A stretch of DNA of 8,793 nt, taken from positions 1 to 8,793 of the forward strand of contig USTO01000028.1 of the NCBI GenBank assembly GCA_900557675.1. Direction: 5' to 3'. This document shows, piece after piece, positions 1 through 8,793 of the stretch. The notes beneath the pieces were generated by a model that saw nothing but the letters and a program-made list of their open reading frames with translations, searched no databases and was not told the DNA's origin. Source of the DNA: an uncultured Mollicutes bacterium. Lineage in GTDB: Bacteria; Bacillota_I; Bacilli_A; RF39; UBA660. Numbering within the stretch: the stretch's first letter is position 1; every line of letters starts with the position of its first letter. The position numbers and the translations under genes are program-made.

Positions 1-1121
1 ATGATGAAAGGGAACAAACTCTTAATCAACTTCTTACTGAAATGGATGGTTTTGGTGCTAATGAAGGTATAATAATTATTGCTGCGACTAATAGACCTGA
101 TGTTCTTGATCCTGCTCTTCTTAGACCAGGTAGATTTGATAGACAAGTTACTGTGTCTTTGCCTGATGTCGGAGAAAGAGAAGCTATATTAAAAGTACAT
201 GCTAAGAATAAGATTTTGGCTAAGGATGTTACTTTGAAATATCTTGCTAATAGGACTTCTGGTTTTAGTGGTGCTGATCTTGAAAATTTACTTAATGAGG
301 CTGCTCTTCTTGCTGTTAGGCGTGATAAGACTGAAATTACTATGAGTGAGATTGATGAGGCACATGATCGTGTTTTAATGGGTCCTGCTAAAAAGAGTAG
401 AAAAGTTAGTGAAAAGGATAAGAAAATTACTGCTTATCATGAGGCTGGACATGTTGTTGCTGGTATGAAACAAGAGAATTCTAATATTGTTCAAAAAGTT
501 ACAATTATTCCTCGTGGTATGGCTGGTGGTTATACTAATATTCAAAGTGAAGAGGAAAAAATGCATACTACCAAGAATGAGCTTACTGAAACTATTTGTA
601 CGTTCTTGGCTGGACGTGTTGCGGAACAACTTATTTTTGATGATATAACTACTGGTGCAGAAAATGATATTGAACGTGCTACTAAGATTGCTCGTGCTAT
701 GGTATGTGAATATGGTATGAGTGAACTTGGTCCTGTTCAACTTGAACAAAGTGAATCTAGTGTATTCCTTGGTAGGGATTATAATAAGTCTCGTAATTTC
801 TCTGATCAAGTTGCGTTTGAGATTGATCAACAAATTAGAAAGATTATAGATGAATGTTATGCTAAGACTGAAAAAATTCTTAAAGACAATAAAGATCTTC
901 TTGATTTGATTGCTACTAATCTTGCTAAATATGAAACTCTTACTAAGGAACAAATTGAGTATTTAGTGGAACATGGTCATATGATGGAAGAAGAGAGTGA
1001 TGAAACTACTGAATTGACTCTTGATGAATTAAAGGAAATAGCTAAGGAAAAGGGTATTAAGGGTTATTCTAAGATGAATAAAGAGGCTTTAAAGGAAGCT
1101 GTTCTGGATGAAGAGGAATAA
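1..1121 (+). CDS. ftsH: ATP-dependent zinc metalloprotease FtsH (5' truncated)
   Basis: FtsH is a hexameric membrane-anchored AAA+ protease that extracts and degrades misfolded membrane proteins and some soluble regulators. Only the C-terminal part is present. The frame is open from base 1 and begins in the conserved HDEREQTLNQLL stretch just after Walker B, so the transmembrane N-terminus and Walker A lie upstream. Visible are the second region of homology (AATNRPDVLDPALLRPGRFDR, about 84-143, with arginine finger), the zinc-protease motif HEAGH at 438-452, and the third zinc ligand, Asp at 666-668 in TTGAENDIERAT. After an acidic linker the protein ends in a Rho_N/SAP-like motif (about 1014-1106), instead of the disordered tail common in FtsH. 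An ATG at 42 is internal, not a start. The stop codon is TAA at 1119-1121, inside a terminator loop. The family assignment is certain; the role of the C-terminal module is unknown. Confidence 0.98.
   Translation, partial: DEREQTLNQLLTEMDGFGANEGIIIIAATNRPDVLDPALLRPGRFDRQVTVSLPDVGEREAILKVHAKNKILAKDVTLKYLANRTSGFSGADLENLLNEAALLAVRRDKTEITMSEIDEAHDRVLMGPAKKSRKVSEKDKKITAYHEAGHVVAGMKQENSNIVQKVTIIPRGMAGGYTNIQSEEEKMHTTKNELTETICTFLAGRVAEQLIFDDITTGAENDIERATKIARAMVCEYGMSELGPVQLEQSESSVFLGRDYNKSRNFSDQVAFEIDQQIRKIIDECYAKTEKILKDNKDLLDLIATNLAKYETLTKEQIEYLVEHGHMMEEESDETTELTLDELKEIAKEKGIKGYSKMNKEALKEAVLDEEE
1014..1118 (+). other. Rho_N/SAP-like C-terminal module of FtsH
   Basis: The last roughly 35 residues of FtsH read LTLDELKEIAKEKGIKGYSK followed by MNKEALKEAV and an acidic end. 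This matches the helix-loop-helix pattern of the Rho termination factor N-terminal motif (Rho_N, related to SAP/HeH folds): Leu-x-x-x-Glu-Leu-Lys, a Gly-Ile-x-Gly-Tyr-Ser turn, then Lys-x-x-Leu. Such motifs often bind nucleic acid or act as small protein-protein modules. The match was made by eye. Confidence 0.7.
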
Positions 1122-1132
1122 TCCTCTTTTTT
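1111..1132 (+). terminator. Intrinsic terminator overlapping the ftsH stop codon
   Basis: A 7-bp stem AAGAGGA (1111-1117) / TCCTCTT (1122-1128) closes a 4-base loop and runs into a T tract (to 1132). The last ftsH codons form the left arm and the TAA stop lies in the loop. A ribosome finishing ftsH would cover the stem, so termination may depend on translation. dus begins 20 bases further on without an obvious promoter, so some read-through is likely. Confidence 0.7.
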
Positions 1133-1151
1133 CTATTTAAGGAGTTTAGGT

Positions 1152-2138
1152 ATGTTTAAGATTGGTAATGTTGAAATAAATAATAGAATTGTTTTTGCCC
1201 CGATGGCTGGGGTTTCTAATATAAGTTTTAGGACTATAATTAAGGAAATGGGAGCGGGTCTTATATATTCTGAAATGGTTAGTTCTATGGGTATTGTTTA
1301 TGGTAGTTCTAAGACTATTGATTTAATTAATTTTAATGAGGAAGAACGTCCTATTAGTATTCAAATTTTTGGTAATGATGTTTCTTCTTTTGTTAAGGCT
1401 GCTAAATATATTGAGGATAATTATCATCCTGATATTATTGATATTAATATGGGGTGTCCTGTTCCTAAAATTGCTTTAAGGAGTCAGGCTGGTAGTGCTC
1501 TTTTGAAAGATCCTAATAAGATTGGGGAGATTGTTTCTTCTGTTGTTTCTTCTGTTGGTATTCCTGTTACTGTTAAGATTCGTAGTGGTTGGGATAATGC
1601 CTCGATAAATGCTTGTGAGGTTGCTAAGAAGTGTGAGGAAGCTGGTGCTAGTGCTATTGCTATTCATGGTAGAACTAGGGCACAGGGTTATAGTGGTAAT
1701 GCTGATTGGGGTATTATAAAAAAGGTAAAGGAATCTGTTTCTATTCCTGTTATTGGGAATGGTGATGTTAAGACTATTTATGATGCTAAGAGAATGCTTG
1801 ATGAAACAGGAGTAGATGCTGTTATGATAGGTCGTGCTACTTTAGGTAATCCTTGGTTTATTAAGGAGTGTGTTTCATATATTCAAAATGGAGAAATTAT
1901 TCCTTTACCTAGTTTTATTGATAAGATTAATATGATAAAGAAGCATTATTTGCTTTTAAAAAAATATAATAATGAGAAGGTTGCACTTTTAGAAATTAGA
2001 ATGCATGCTCTTTGGTATATTAAGGGTATTCCTGGTATGAAGAAGTATAAAAGTATGATTACTAATTGTTCTAGTGAAGAAGAGTTTTTTGAGGTTTTAT
2101 CTCTTATTGAGAAGGACGTTATGTCTTTGGATAAGTAA
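1152..2138 (+). CDS. dusB: tRNA-dihydrouridine synthase, DusB/NifR3 type
   Basis: This FMN enzyme reduces specific uridines in the tRNA D-loop region to dihydrouridine using NADPH. The 328-residue length is typical. The TIM-barrel start shows [12 protein letters not shown] (residues 16-27). The catalytic cysteine is Cys102 in INMGCPVPK, and SALLKDP follows. Lys142 and the IRSGWD segment (144-149), His172 in [12 protein letters not shown], and the FMN-phosphate motifs IGNGDV (201-206) and [11 protein letters not shown] (225-235) are all present. The small helical C-terminal domain follows. The start is fixed by AAGGAG at 1139-1144, seven bases before the ATG. Its place between ftsH and lysS matches dusB (yacF) of Bacillus subtilis. 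No promoter is visible in the 30-base gap, so it probably relies on read-through from ftsH. No hairpin terminator follows; the lysS promoter begins 29 bases after the stop codon. Confidence 0.95.
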   Translation: MFKIGNVEINNRIVFAPMAGVSNISFRTIIKEMGAGLIYSEMVSSMGIVYGSSKTIDLINFNEEERPISIQIFGNDVSSFVKAAKYIEDNYHPDIIDINMGCPVPKIALRSQAGSALLKDPNKIGEIVSSVVSSVGIPVTVKIRSGWDNASINACEVAKKCEEAGASAIAIHGRTRAQGYSGNADWGIIKKVKESVSIPVIGNGDVKTIYDAKRMLDETGVDAVMIGRATLGNPWFIKECVSYIQNGEIIPLPSFIDKINMIKKHYLLLKKYNNEKVALLEIRMHALWYIKGIPGMKKYKSMITNCSSEEEFFEVLSLIEKDVMSLDK

Positions 2139-2167
2139 TTTTTTGTTCTATTTTTTTGGATTTTTAC

Positions 2168-2196
2168 TTGACAAAGCTTATTTTAAGTGATAAATT
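2168..2196 (+). promoter_or_regulatory. Sigma-A type promoter of the T-box/lysS transcript
   Basis: A perfect -35 hexamer TTGACA (2168-2173) is followed by a 17-base spacer and TAAATT (2191-2196, 4 of 6 matches to TATAAT). Transcription would start near 2203, at the beginning of the T-box leader. It is the best promoter in the window. Confidence 0.82.
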
Positions 2197-2354
2197 AAAT
2201 CCATAAATTGATGAAGCAGGTGTTTTTACACGAGTATTTATTGATACTATTTATAGAGAGTTAGGGTGTGCTGGAACCTAATAATAGACTTTAAATATTA
2301 AAAACTGTGGAAATGGCTTTGGCCCGGGTAATCCGTTATTATTTAGAGATATCA

Positions 2355-4327
<1,973 letters not shown>

Positions 4328-4335
4328 TATTGTTT

Positions 4336-4358
4336 AAGGAGATATTTCTCCTTTTTTT
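4336..4358 (+). terminator. Intrinsic terminator after lysS
   Basis: A 7-bp stem AAGGAGA (4336-4342) / TCTCCTT (4347-4353) with a TATT loop is followed by further T residues to 4358. It begins nine bases after the lysS stop, so the transporter gene downstream should be a separate transcription unit apart from read-through. Confidence 0.85.
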
Positions 4359-4420
4359 GTGAGAAAATAATGAAAAAATGGGGTTTTTTTGCTTTTTTTC
4401 TTTATTTTTTTTGATAAAAG

Positions 4421-4429
4421 TGTAATAAT
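4421..4429 (+). promoter_or_regulatory. Possible extended -10 element before the transporter gene
   Basis: TGTAATAAT has the TG of an extended -10 and five of six matches to TATAAT. The -35 position holds only TTTATT within a T-rich tract. A start about seven bases downstream would fall on the ribosome binding site, leaving almost no leader, which makes this call weak. A clear terminator upstream means some promoter is needed here. Confidence 0.3.
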
Positions 4430-4448
4430 TATATCAGGAGGTAAAGAA

Positions 4449-5978
4449 ATGAAAAAGAACAATTTATTTAAGGCTGTAGGAATAGTAATTCTAGCTTATA
4501 TTTTGATGTCTTGGATTGTACCTATTATTTACAGTATAACTGGTACAGAGGCTCAAGTTTCTTATCAAATTGGATTTGTTTCTATTTTATCAGTTTTACT
4601 TGAAACATTTTCTGGATTTGGAACTGTTGTAGTATATGTTCTTCTAGTTGGAGCATTTTATGGTGTTCTTAAAGTTACTGGGGCATATGATAAAGTTTTA
4701 GAGTTATTGTCTTCGAAGGCTAGTGGAAAAGAAAAAGGTGTTTTGATTAGTACTATTGTTGGAATGGCTATTATTTCATCTATTTCTGGTCTTGATTTAG
4801 GGTTTTTAGTTGTATTTCCAATTTTAATTAGTTTGCTTGTTAAGATTGGTTATGATAAGTTAGTTGCTCTTAGTGCTACTTTAGGTGCTACTCTTATTGG
4901 TATGTATGGTGCTACTTTTGCTGGTACTTTATATGGTATCAATAATAATGTTTTAAACCTTAAAACTTTTGATCAATTTGTACCTAAATTAATTTTCTTA
5001 GTAGTAGGACTTATTGCTTTGATTATTTTTGTACTTATGTATTGTAAGAGAAAAGACTTTAAGTTTGATTCTAAGAAAGCTGTAGTTAAATCTGATAAGA
5101 ATAAGAAGAATAAGTCTAAAAGTGCTGTTAAGAGTTCTGGTAAAAAGGCTCTTAAAAAAGAAAAGAAAGAACGTACTGCTATGCCAGCATTAATTATTAT
5201 TGGAATAGTTATGTTAGTATTCTTTATTGGTACTACTTCATGGGAAGGAATTTTTGGTTCTAATGTATTTAGTACTGCTCATGAGGCTTGGACTGGCTTT
5301 AAGATTGGTGGTTTTGAGATATTAAATAAATTATTTGGTGGTGTTGATGCACTTGGTGCATGGAATACTCCGGTTAGATTCCAAGTTTATTCAATGATAC
5401 TTATTATTGCTATGATAATTCTTGCTATTGTTTATAGAGTTAAGGCTAGTGAGTGTTTTGAAGGATTTGTAGATGGTATTAAGGAATTTGTTGTTCCTGC
5501 TATTCTTACAATTTTGGCTTGTAGTTTATTTGTATTTATTTATTATAATCCAGTTATAACTCCTGTTACTTCATTACTGCTTAGTGCAACTGATGAGTTT
5601 AATGTTGCTCTTTCTGGATTATATACCATCATTAATAGTATTTTCTATGTTGATTATTACTATTTAGCTTATTCAGTACTTTATAGTGTTACTTCTGTTT
5701 ATACAGATAGTGCTGTTCTTTCAATTATTAGTGTAATGTTTGCTAATTTATATAGTTTAGTTATGTTTGTTGCACCTACTAGTGTACTTTTACTTATTTC
5801 ACTTTCTATTAGTGATGTTAAGTATGGAGAATGGTTTAAGTTTATATTTAAATTAGTGTTAACATTGTTAATTGTTTCTTTCTCAGTATTTATGTTTATG
5901 TTTGGCAGTTTATGGCTTGGAATAGCTCTTGCTGTTTTGGCTATAGTTGTGTTCATTCTTTTAAATACTAGAGATTAG
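4449..5978 (+). CDS. Polytopic membrane transporter, YfcC/DcuC-like (ion transporter superfamily)
   Basis: A 509-residue integral membrane protein with about 10-12 hydrophobic segments. An N-terminal helix (about 9-29) is followed by segments around 57-77, 98-132 and 138-165, then 180-199. A lysine-rich cytoplasmic loop (200-242, 18 lysines) separates the halves; more helices lie around 246-261, 313-330, 347-368, 385-412, 420-455 and 463-505. Motifs recalling the YfcC/DcuC C4-dicarboxylate or basic amino acid carriers are GAFYGVLKVTGAYDK, SATLGATLIGMYGATFAG and, near the end, APTSVLLLISLSISDVKYGEWFKF. Members of that family exchange dicarboxylates, arginine/ornithine or peptides; the substrate here cannot be read from sequence. 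The start is the ATG at 4449, six bases after AGGAGGT (4436-4442); upstream in-frame extension is just the T-rich leader. It sits where ctsR-mcsA-mcsB lie in Bacillus. Membrane transporter is certain; the family is probable. Confidence 0.75.
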   Translation: MKKNNLFKAVGIVILAYILMSWIVPIIYSITGTEAQVSYQIGFVSILSVLLETFSGFGTVVVYVLLVGAFYGVLKVTGAYDKVLELLSSKASGKEKGVLISTIVGMAIISSISGLDLGFLVVFPILISLLVKIGYDKLVALSATLGATLIGMYGATFAGTLYGINNNVLNLKTFDQFVPKLIFLVVGLIALIIFVLMYCKRKDFKFDSKKAVVKSDKNKKNKSKSAVKSSGKKALKKEKKERTAMPALIIIGIVMLVFFIGTTSWEGIFGSNVFSTAHEAWTGFKIGGFEILNKLFGGVDALGAWNTPVRFQVYSMILIIAMIILAIVYRVKASECFEGFVDGIKEFVVPAILTILACSLFVFIYYNPVITPVTSLLLSATDEFNVALSGLYTIINSIFYVDYYYLAYSVLYSVTSVYTDSAVLSIISVMFANLYSLVMFVAPTSVLLLISLSISDVKYGEWFKFIFKLVLTLLIVSFSVFMFMFGSLWLGIALAVLAIVVFILLNTRD

Positions 5979-5982
5979 TTTT

Positions 5983-6010
5983 GGAGATGCTGATGCATCT
6001 TCTTTTTTTT
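5983..6010 (+). terminator. Intrinsic terminator after the transporter gene
   Basis: GGAGATGC (5983-5990) pairs with GCATCTTC (5995-6002), including one G-U pair, around a TGAT loop. Eight T residues follow (6003-6010). It starts five bases after the TAG stop and separates the transporter from clpC. Confidence 0.88.
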
Positions 6011-6030
6011 GGAAATTTGTATTATTTTTG

Positions 6031-6072
6031 TTGTTTAATTTTTTTGTTTTTTTATCATTATATGAATAGAAT
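6031..6072 (+). promoter_or_regulatory. Candidate clpC promoter region
   Basis: Two weak sigma-A arrangements are possible: TTGTTT (6031-6036) with TATCAT (6053-6058) at 16 bases, or TTGTTT (6044-6049) with TAGAAT (6067-6072) at 17 bases. The second would start at the ribosome binding site, so the first is preferred. No CtsR heptad repeat (GGTCAAA) and no CIRCE element (TTAGCACTC inverted repeat) occurs between the terminator and clpC. Confidence 0.35.
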
Positions 6073-6090
6073 AATAATGGGAGGATTTAT

Positions 6091-8373
6091 ATGTTTTCAA
6101 AATATGATGAAGAAGCAAAGAAAGTACTTGTTAATATGCAAAAGGAAATGGTTAGTTTGAAACATCCTTATATTGGAAGTGAGCATTTGTTATTATCTCT
6201 TCTTAAGTATGGTAATGATGAGATTATTAATAGATTTAAAGGTGTTGGCGTTACTTATGATAGTTTTCGTGATGAGCTTATAAAGGTTGTTGGCGTTGGT
6301 AAGAGTAGTAATGAATTTTACTTGTATACGCCTCTTCTCAGGAATATTTTAGAGTCTGCTAGTATGGATTCTAGTGATAAGGGAAAGGATGAAATTGATA
6401 GTATTGATTTATTTCTTGCTCTTTTTGAGGAGGGTGATGGTGTTGCTATTAGGGTTCTTCTTGGTATGGATGTAGATGTAGATAGTTTATATGATGATTT
6501 TTGTGTTACTAAGAAGGGCAAGGATGTTAAACTTATTGTTGATAGTTATGGTGTTAATTTGAATGATAAGTGTCTTAATGGTGAGGTTGATCCTGTTGTA
6601 GGACGTGATAGTGAGGTTTCTCGTGTTATAGAGATTTTGTCTAGACGTACTAAGAATAATCCTTTGCTTATAGGTGAAGCTGGTGTTGGTAAGACTGCGA
6701 TTGTTGAGGAACTTGCTAGGCTTTTTAGTATTTCTGAGGTTCCTAGAAGGCTTCTTGGAAAAAGGATTGTTTCGGTGTCTATGGCTAGTTTAGTTGCTGG
6801 TACTAAGTATCGTGGTGAGTTTGAGGAGCGTCTTGAGAAGATAATTCGTGAACTTGAGGATAATGATGAGGTTATTTTGTTTATTGATGAGATTCATACT
6901 TTAGTAGGAGCAGGTGGTGCAGAAGGTGCTATTGATGCTAGTAATATACTTAAACCTGCTCTTGCGAGGGGTAAGATTAAGATTATTGGTGCTACTACTA
7001 TTTCTGAATATAAGGAGTTTATTGAAAGTGATAAGGCTCTTTCGCGTAGATTTCAAACTGTTTTGGTTAAGGAACCTTCTTTTGATGATACTGTTAGTAT
7101 TTTGAAGAAGCTTAGACCTATTTATGAGAGTTATCATAAGGTAAATATTAGTGATGATGTTCTTGTTAAGATAGTTGAGTTATCTGATAAGTATATTTAT
7201 GATAGAAAGATGCCTGATAAGGCTATTGATGTTTTGGATGAGGTTTGTTCTAGGATGAGTGTTTCTTGTTATAAGAGTGATGGTCTTAATGAGATTAATA
7301 GTAAGATTACTGAGATTAAGTCTTTAAAGAATAAATCAATTATTGCTAATCGTTTTGATGAAGCTTTTTTGTATAAGAAAACTGAGATGCTTCTTGAAGA
7401 TAAGAAGAGTAGGCTTGAACTTAAGGGGATTAAGGGTCGCTATAAGAATATTAAGATTTGTGATGTTGAGAAGATTATTGGTGAGGTAAGTAAGATTCCT
7501 TTGCGCCATGATAATTCTAGGTTTTTTGATAAGTTTGTTGAGGGTGCTTCTAGGACTATTCTTGGACAGGACAGGGCTATTAAGAAGGTTTGTGATGTGT
7601 TTAAGAGGAGGCAGTTTTCTAGTTCTTGTTTAAAACCTATTTCTTTTTTGTTTATTGGTCCAACTGGGGTAGGCAAGACTTTACTTGCTAAGAGATATGG
7701 TAAGTATTTTTATGGTGATAATGTTATTCGTGTTGATATGAGTGAGTTTAAGGAGGGACATTCTATTAGTAAGATGATTGGGTCTCCTCCTGGATATGTT
7801 GGGTATGATGATAATAAGAATGTTTTTGAACAGGTTAAGGATAACCCTTATTCTTTGATTATTTTGGATGAGATTGAGAAAGGTAGTCGTGAGGTTATTA
7901 ATTTGTTTTTACAGATTCTTGATGAGGGTTTTTGTAAGAATAGTAAGGGGGAGGTTATTAATTTTTCTAATACTAGTATTATTATGACTTCTAATTTAGG
8001 TTGTGAAAAGAATAATATTGGTTTTGGAGAGGGTATTAGTTATAATGATATAAATAAGTTTTTTGGAACGGAGTTTGTTAATAGGATTGGTTCTGTTATA
8101 AGGTTTGATAAGATTAGTTTTGATGTTTGTCAGAGACTTGTTAATAGTTCTCTTTCTAGGGTGAGGAGTTTTTATAAAAAGAAGGGTATTTGTTGTTCTT
8201 TTTCTAACAAACTTGTTTTGGAACTTATTGATCTTTGTGAATACGAGAAGTATGGTGCTAGGAAGCTTGATAATATTATTAGTCTTAATTTAGAGAGTTT
8301 AATTGTTGATAGGGTTTTTGAGGGGAAGACTAAAATTAGAATAGATAGTATTCTTGATACAAAGGTTGTATAA
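6091..8373 (+). CDS. clpC: ATP-dependent Clp protease ATP-binding subunit, ClpC type
   Basis: ClpC is a cytosolic Hsp100 unfoldase that feeds proteins to ClpP. The 760 residues contain an N domain of two Clp repeats (1-140; [11 protein letters not shown] at 28-38) and an AAA+ D1 with Walker A GEAGVGKT (195-202), pore loop KYRG (239-242), Walker B FIDE (264-267) and RRF arginine finger (319-321). A short middle region with a UVR-like coiled coil (about 402-442) follows. D2 has Walker A GPTGVGKT (523-530), pore loop GYVG (568-571), Walker B ILDE (591-594) and sensor 2 GAR (722-724). IGF at 643-645 is the ClpP-docking tripeptide, so it acts with ClpP and is not a ClpB disaggregase. It is about 50 residues shorter than Bacillus ClpC, spread over several regions and lacking the C-terminal tail. 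The start is set by GGGAGG (6079-6084), six bases before ATG. ctsR, mcsA and mcsB, the usual operon partners, are missing. Confidence 0.95.
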   Translation: MFSKYDEEAKKVLVNMQKEMVSLKHPYIGSEHLLLSLLKYGNDEIINRFKGVGVTYDSFRDELIKVVGVGKSSNEFYLYTPLLRNILESASMDSSDKGKDEIDSIDLFLALFEEGDGVAIRVLLGMDVDVDSLYDDFCVTKKGKDVKLIVDSYGVNLNDKCLNGEVDPVVGRDSEVSRVIEILSRRTKNNPLLIGEAGVGKTAIVEELARLFSISEVPRRLLGKRIVSVSMASLVAGTKYRGEFEERLEKIIRELEDNDEVILFIDEIHTLVGAGGAEGAIDASNILKPALARGKIKIIGATTISEYKEFIESDKALSRRFQTVLVKEPSFDDTVSILKKLRPIYESYHKVNISDDVLVKIVELSDKYIYDRKMPDKAIDVLDEVCSRMSVSCYKSDGLNEINSKITEIKSLKNKSIIANRFDEAFLYKKTEMLLEDKKSRLELKGIKGRYKNIKICDVEKIIGEVSKIPLRHDNSRFFDKFVEGASRTILGQDRAIKKVCDVFKRRQFSSSCLKPISFLFIGPTGVGKTLLAKRYGKYFYGDNVIRVDMSEFKEGHSISKMIGSPPGYVGYDDNKNVFEQVKDNPYSLIILDEIEKGSREVINLFLQILDEGFCKNSKGEVINFSNTSIIMTSNLGCEKNNIGFGEGISYNDINKFFGTEFVNRIGSVIRFDKISFDVCQRLVNSSLSRVRSFYKKKGICCSFSNKLVLELIDLCEYEKYGARKLDNIISLNLESLIVDRVFEGKTKIRIDSILDTKVV

Positions 8374-8386
8374 CCTTCTTTTTTTT
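8362..8386 (+). terminator. Intrinsic terminator overlapping the clpC stop codon
   Basis: AAGGTT (8362-8367) pairs with AACCTT (8372-8377) around the loop GTAT, followed by C and eight T (8379-8386). The TAA stop (8371-8373) spans the loop and right arm. The stem is only 6 bp with two G-C pairs, so efficiency may be modest. Confidence 0.65.
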
Positions 8387-8394
8387 GATATAAT
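8366..8394 (+). promoter_or_regulatory. gltX promoter with consensus extended -10
   Basis: TGATATAAT (8386-8394) combines the extended -10 TG with a perfect TATAAT (8389-8394). A TTGTAT (8366-8371) lies exactly 17 bases upstream as a weak -35. The start would be near 8401, giving a leader of about 17 bases. The promoter overlaps the clpC terminator and stop codon. Confidence 0.8.
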
Positions 8395-8417
8395 ACATGC
8401 AGAAAGTGGTGATATAA

Positions 8418-8793
8418 ATGAAATGTACTAGAACTAGATTTGCTCCGAGTCCTACTGGATATATGCATATTGGTAATTTGAGGACTGCTATTTTTGAGTA
8501 TTTGATTGCTAAGAAGGATAAGGGTAGTTTTGTTCTTAGAATAGAGGATACTGATCAAAATAGAAAAGTTGAGGGTGCTACTCGTTTTATATATGATACT
8601 CTTAAACTTTGTGGTTTTGATATTGATGAAGGACCTTTAAATGAGGGAAAGTATGGTCCTTATGTTCAGAGTGAGAGACTTGATATTTATAAAGAGTATG
8701 CTCATAAACTTGTTGAAATGGGAAAGGCTTATTATTGTTTTTGTTCTGAGGATAGACTTAATGAACTTCGTGATATTGCTAATTTAAATAAAG
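8418..8793 (+). CDS. gltX: Glutamyl-tRNA synthetase (3' truncated by window)
   Basis: GluRS is a class I synthetase that charges tRNA-Glu and, in most Bacillota, also tRNA-Gln for later amidation by GatCAB. The first 125 codons are present and the frame is open to the edge. The class I signature is [14 protein letters not shown] (residues 7-20, HIGH-like), followed by [13 protein letters not shown], the [10 protein letters not shown] motif (40-49) that binds glutamate and the tRNA end, DEGP (70-73), GPYVQSER (80-87), and CFC (107-109), the first Cys pair of the zinc-site region. The KMSKS motif and anticodon-binding domain lie beyond the window. The start follows GTGGTGAT (8406-8413) by a short spacer. 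It has its own promoter. Its position after clpC matches the downstream part of the Bacillus clpC-radA-disA-ispD-ispF-gltX order with the middle genes absent. Whether it discriminates against tRNA-Gln cannot be judged. Confidence 0.97.
   Translation, partial: MKCTRTRFAPSPTGYMHIGNLRTAIFEYLIAKKDKGSFVLRIEDTDQNRKVEGATRFIYDTLKLCGFDIDEGPLNEGKYGPYVQSERLDIYKEYAHKLVEMGKAYYCFCSEDRLNELRDIANLNK

Noticed and set aside
375..953. Long minus-strand reading frame inside ftsH (192 codons), and similar ones in dus, lysS, clpC and gltX
   Set aside because: They lie antisense to well-supported genes, encode low-complexity Ser/Thr/Asn/Ile-rich strings, and arise because T-ending codons leave few stops on the opposite strand.
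2112..2127. Small stem AAGGAC/GTCTTT at the end of dus as a terminator
   Set aside because: It is weak, inside the coding region and separated from the T-rich stretch, so it does not look like an intrinsic terminator.
2309..2317. GGAAATGGC as the T-box specifier loop with a Trp codon
   Set aside because: The antiterminator bulge TGGTACC implies discriminator A73, bacterial tRNA-Trp normally has G73, the base after the codon is not a purine, and the downstream gene is lysS.
4370..4414. Possible 14-codon hydrophobic peptide (Met-Lys-Lys-Trp-Gly then mostly Phe) before the transporter
   Set aside because: It has no real ribosome binding site, and its composition is what T-runs in a T-rich spacer would encode by chance.
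6914..7105. Plus-strand 63-codon Leu/Val-rich frame inside clpC
   Set aside because: It is an out-of-frame shadow of the D1 domain with no ribosome binding site.
6091..8373. ClpB disaggregase as identity for this AAA+ protein
   Set aside because: The middle region is too short for the ClpB coiled coil, and a ClpP-docking IGF tripeptide is present in D2.

Overview
This AT-rich window carries a conserved housekeeping block, all genes on the + strand. In order: the 3' end of ftsH (membrane AAA+ metalloprotease), a DusB-type tRNA-dihydrouridine synthase, a T-box leader controlling lysS (class II lysyl-tRNA synthetase), a polytopic transporter resembling the YfcC/DcuC carriers, a ClpC-type ClpP-partner ATPase, and the 5' end of gltX (glutamyl-tRNA synthetase). 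The low GC, strong AGGAGG-like ribosome binding sites, T-box regulation and gene order point to Bacillota. The protein sequences look most like Erysipelotrichia/Bacilli or gut Clostridia relatives. All visible tryptophans are TGG and no gene has an internal TGA, so the standard code is used; this argues against the Mycoplasma/Spiroplasma group that reads TGA as Trp.

Layout: ftsH runs in from the left edge and ends at 1121 inside a hairpin terminator. dus starts 30 bases later with its own Shine-Dalgarno but no visible promoter. The 293 bases after dus hold a near-consensus promoter (2168-2196), a T-box riboswitch and its terminator, then lysS. A compact terminator follows lysS, then the transporter gene and another terminator. 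clpC follows, and its stop codon, terminator and the gltX promoter are packed into about 35 bases. gltX leaves the window at the right edge.

The genes form a slimmed-down version of the Bacillus subtilis ftsH ... dusB-lysS-ctsR-mcsA-mcsB-clpC ... gltX region. ctsR, mcsA and mcsB are absent; a transporter gene occupies their place, and no CtsR or CIRCE operator is visible before clpC. Two genes encode added C-terminal modules: FtsH ends in a Rho_N/SAP-like helical motif, and LysRS carries a Trbp111/EMAPII-type tRNA-binding OB fold. The themes are protein quality control (FtsH, ClpC) and tRNA modification and charging (Dus, LysRS, GluRS). I found no phage, transposon, CRISPR or defence system. 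The most interesting points are the domain fusions, the lost heat-shock regulators and the economical transcription signals.
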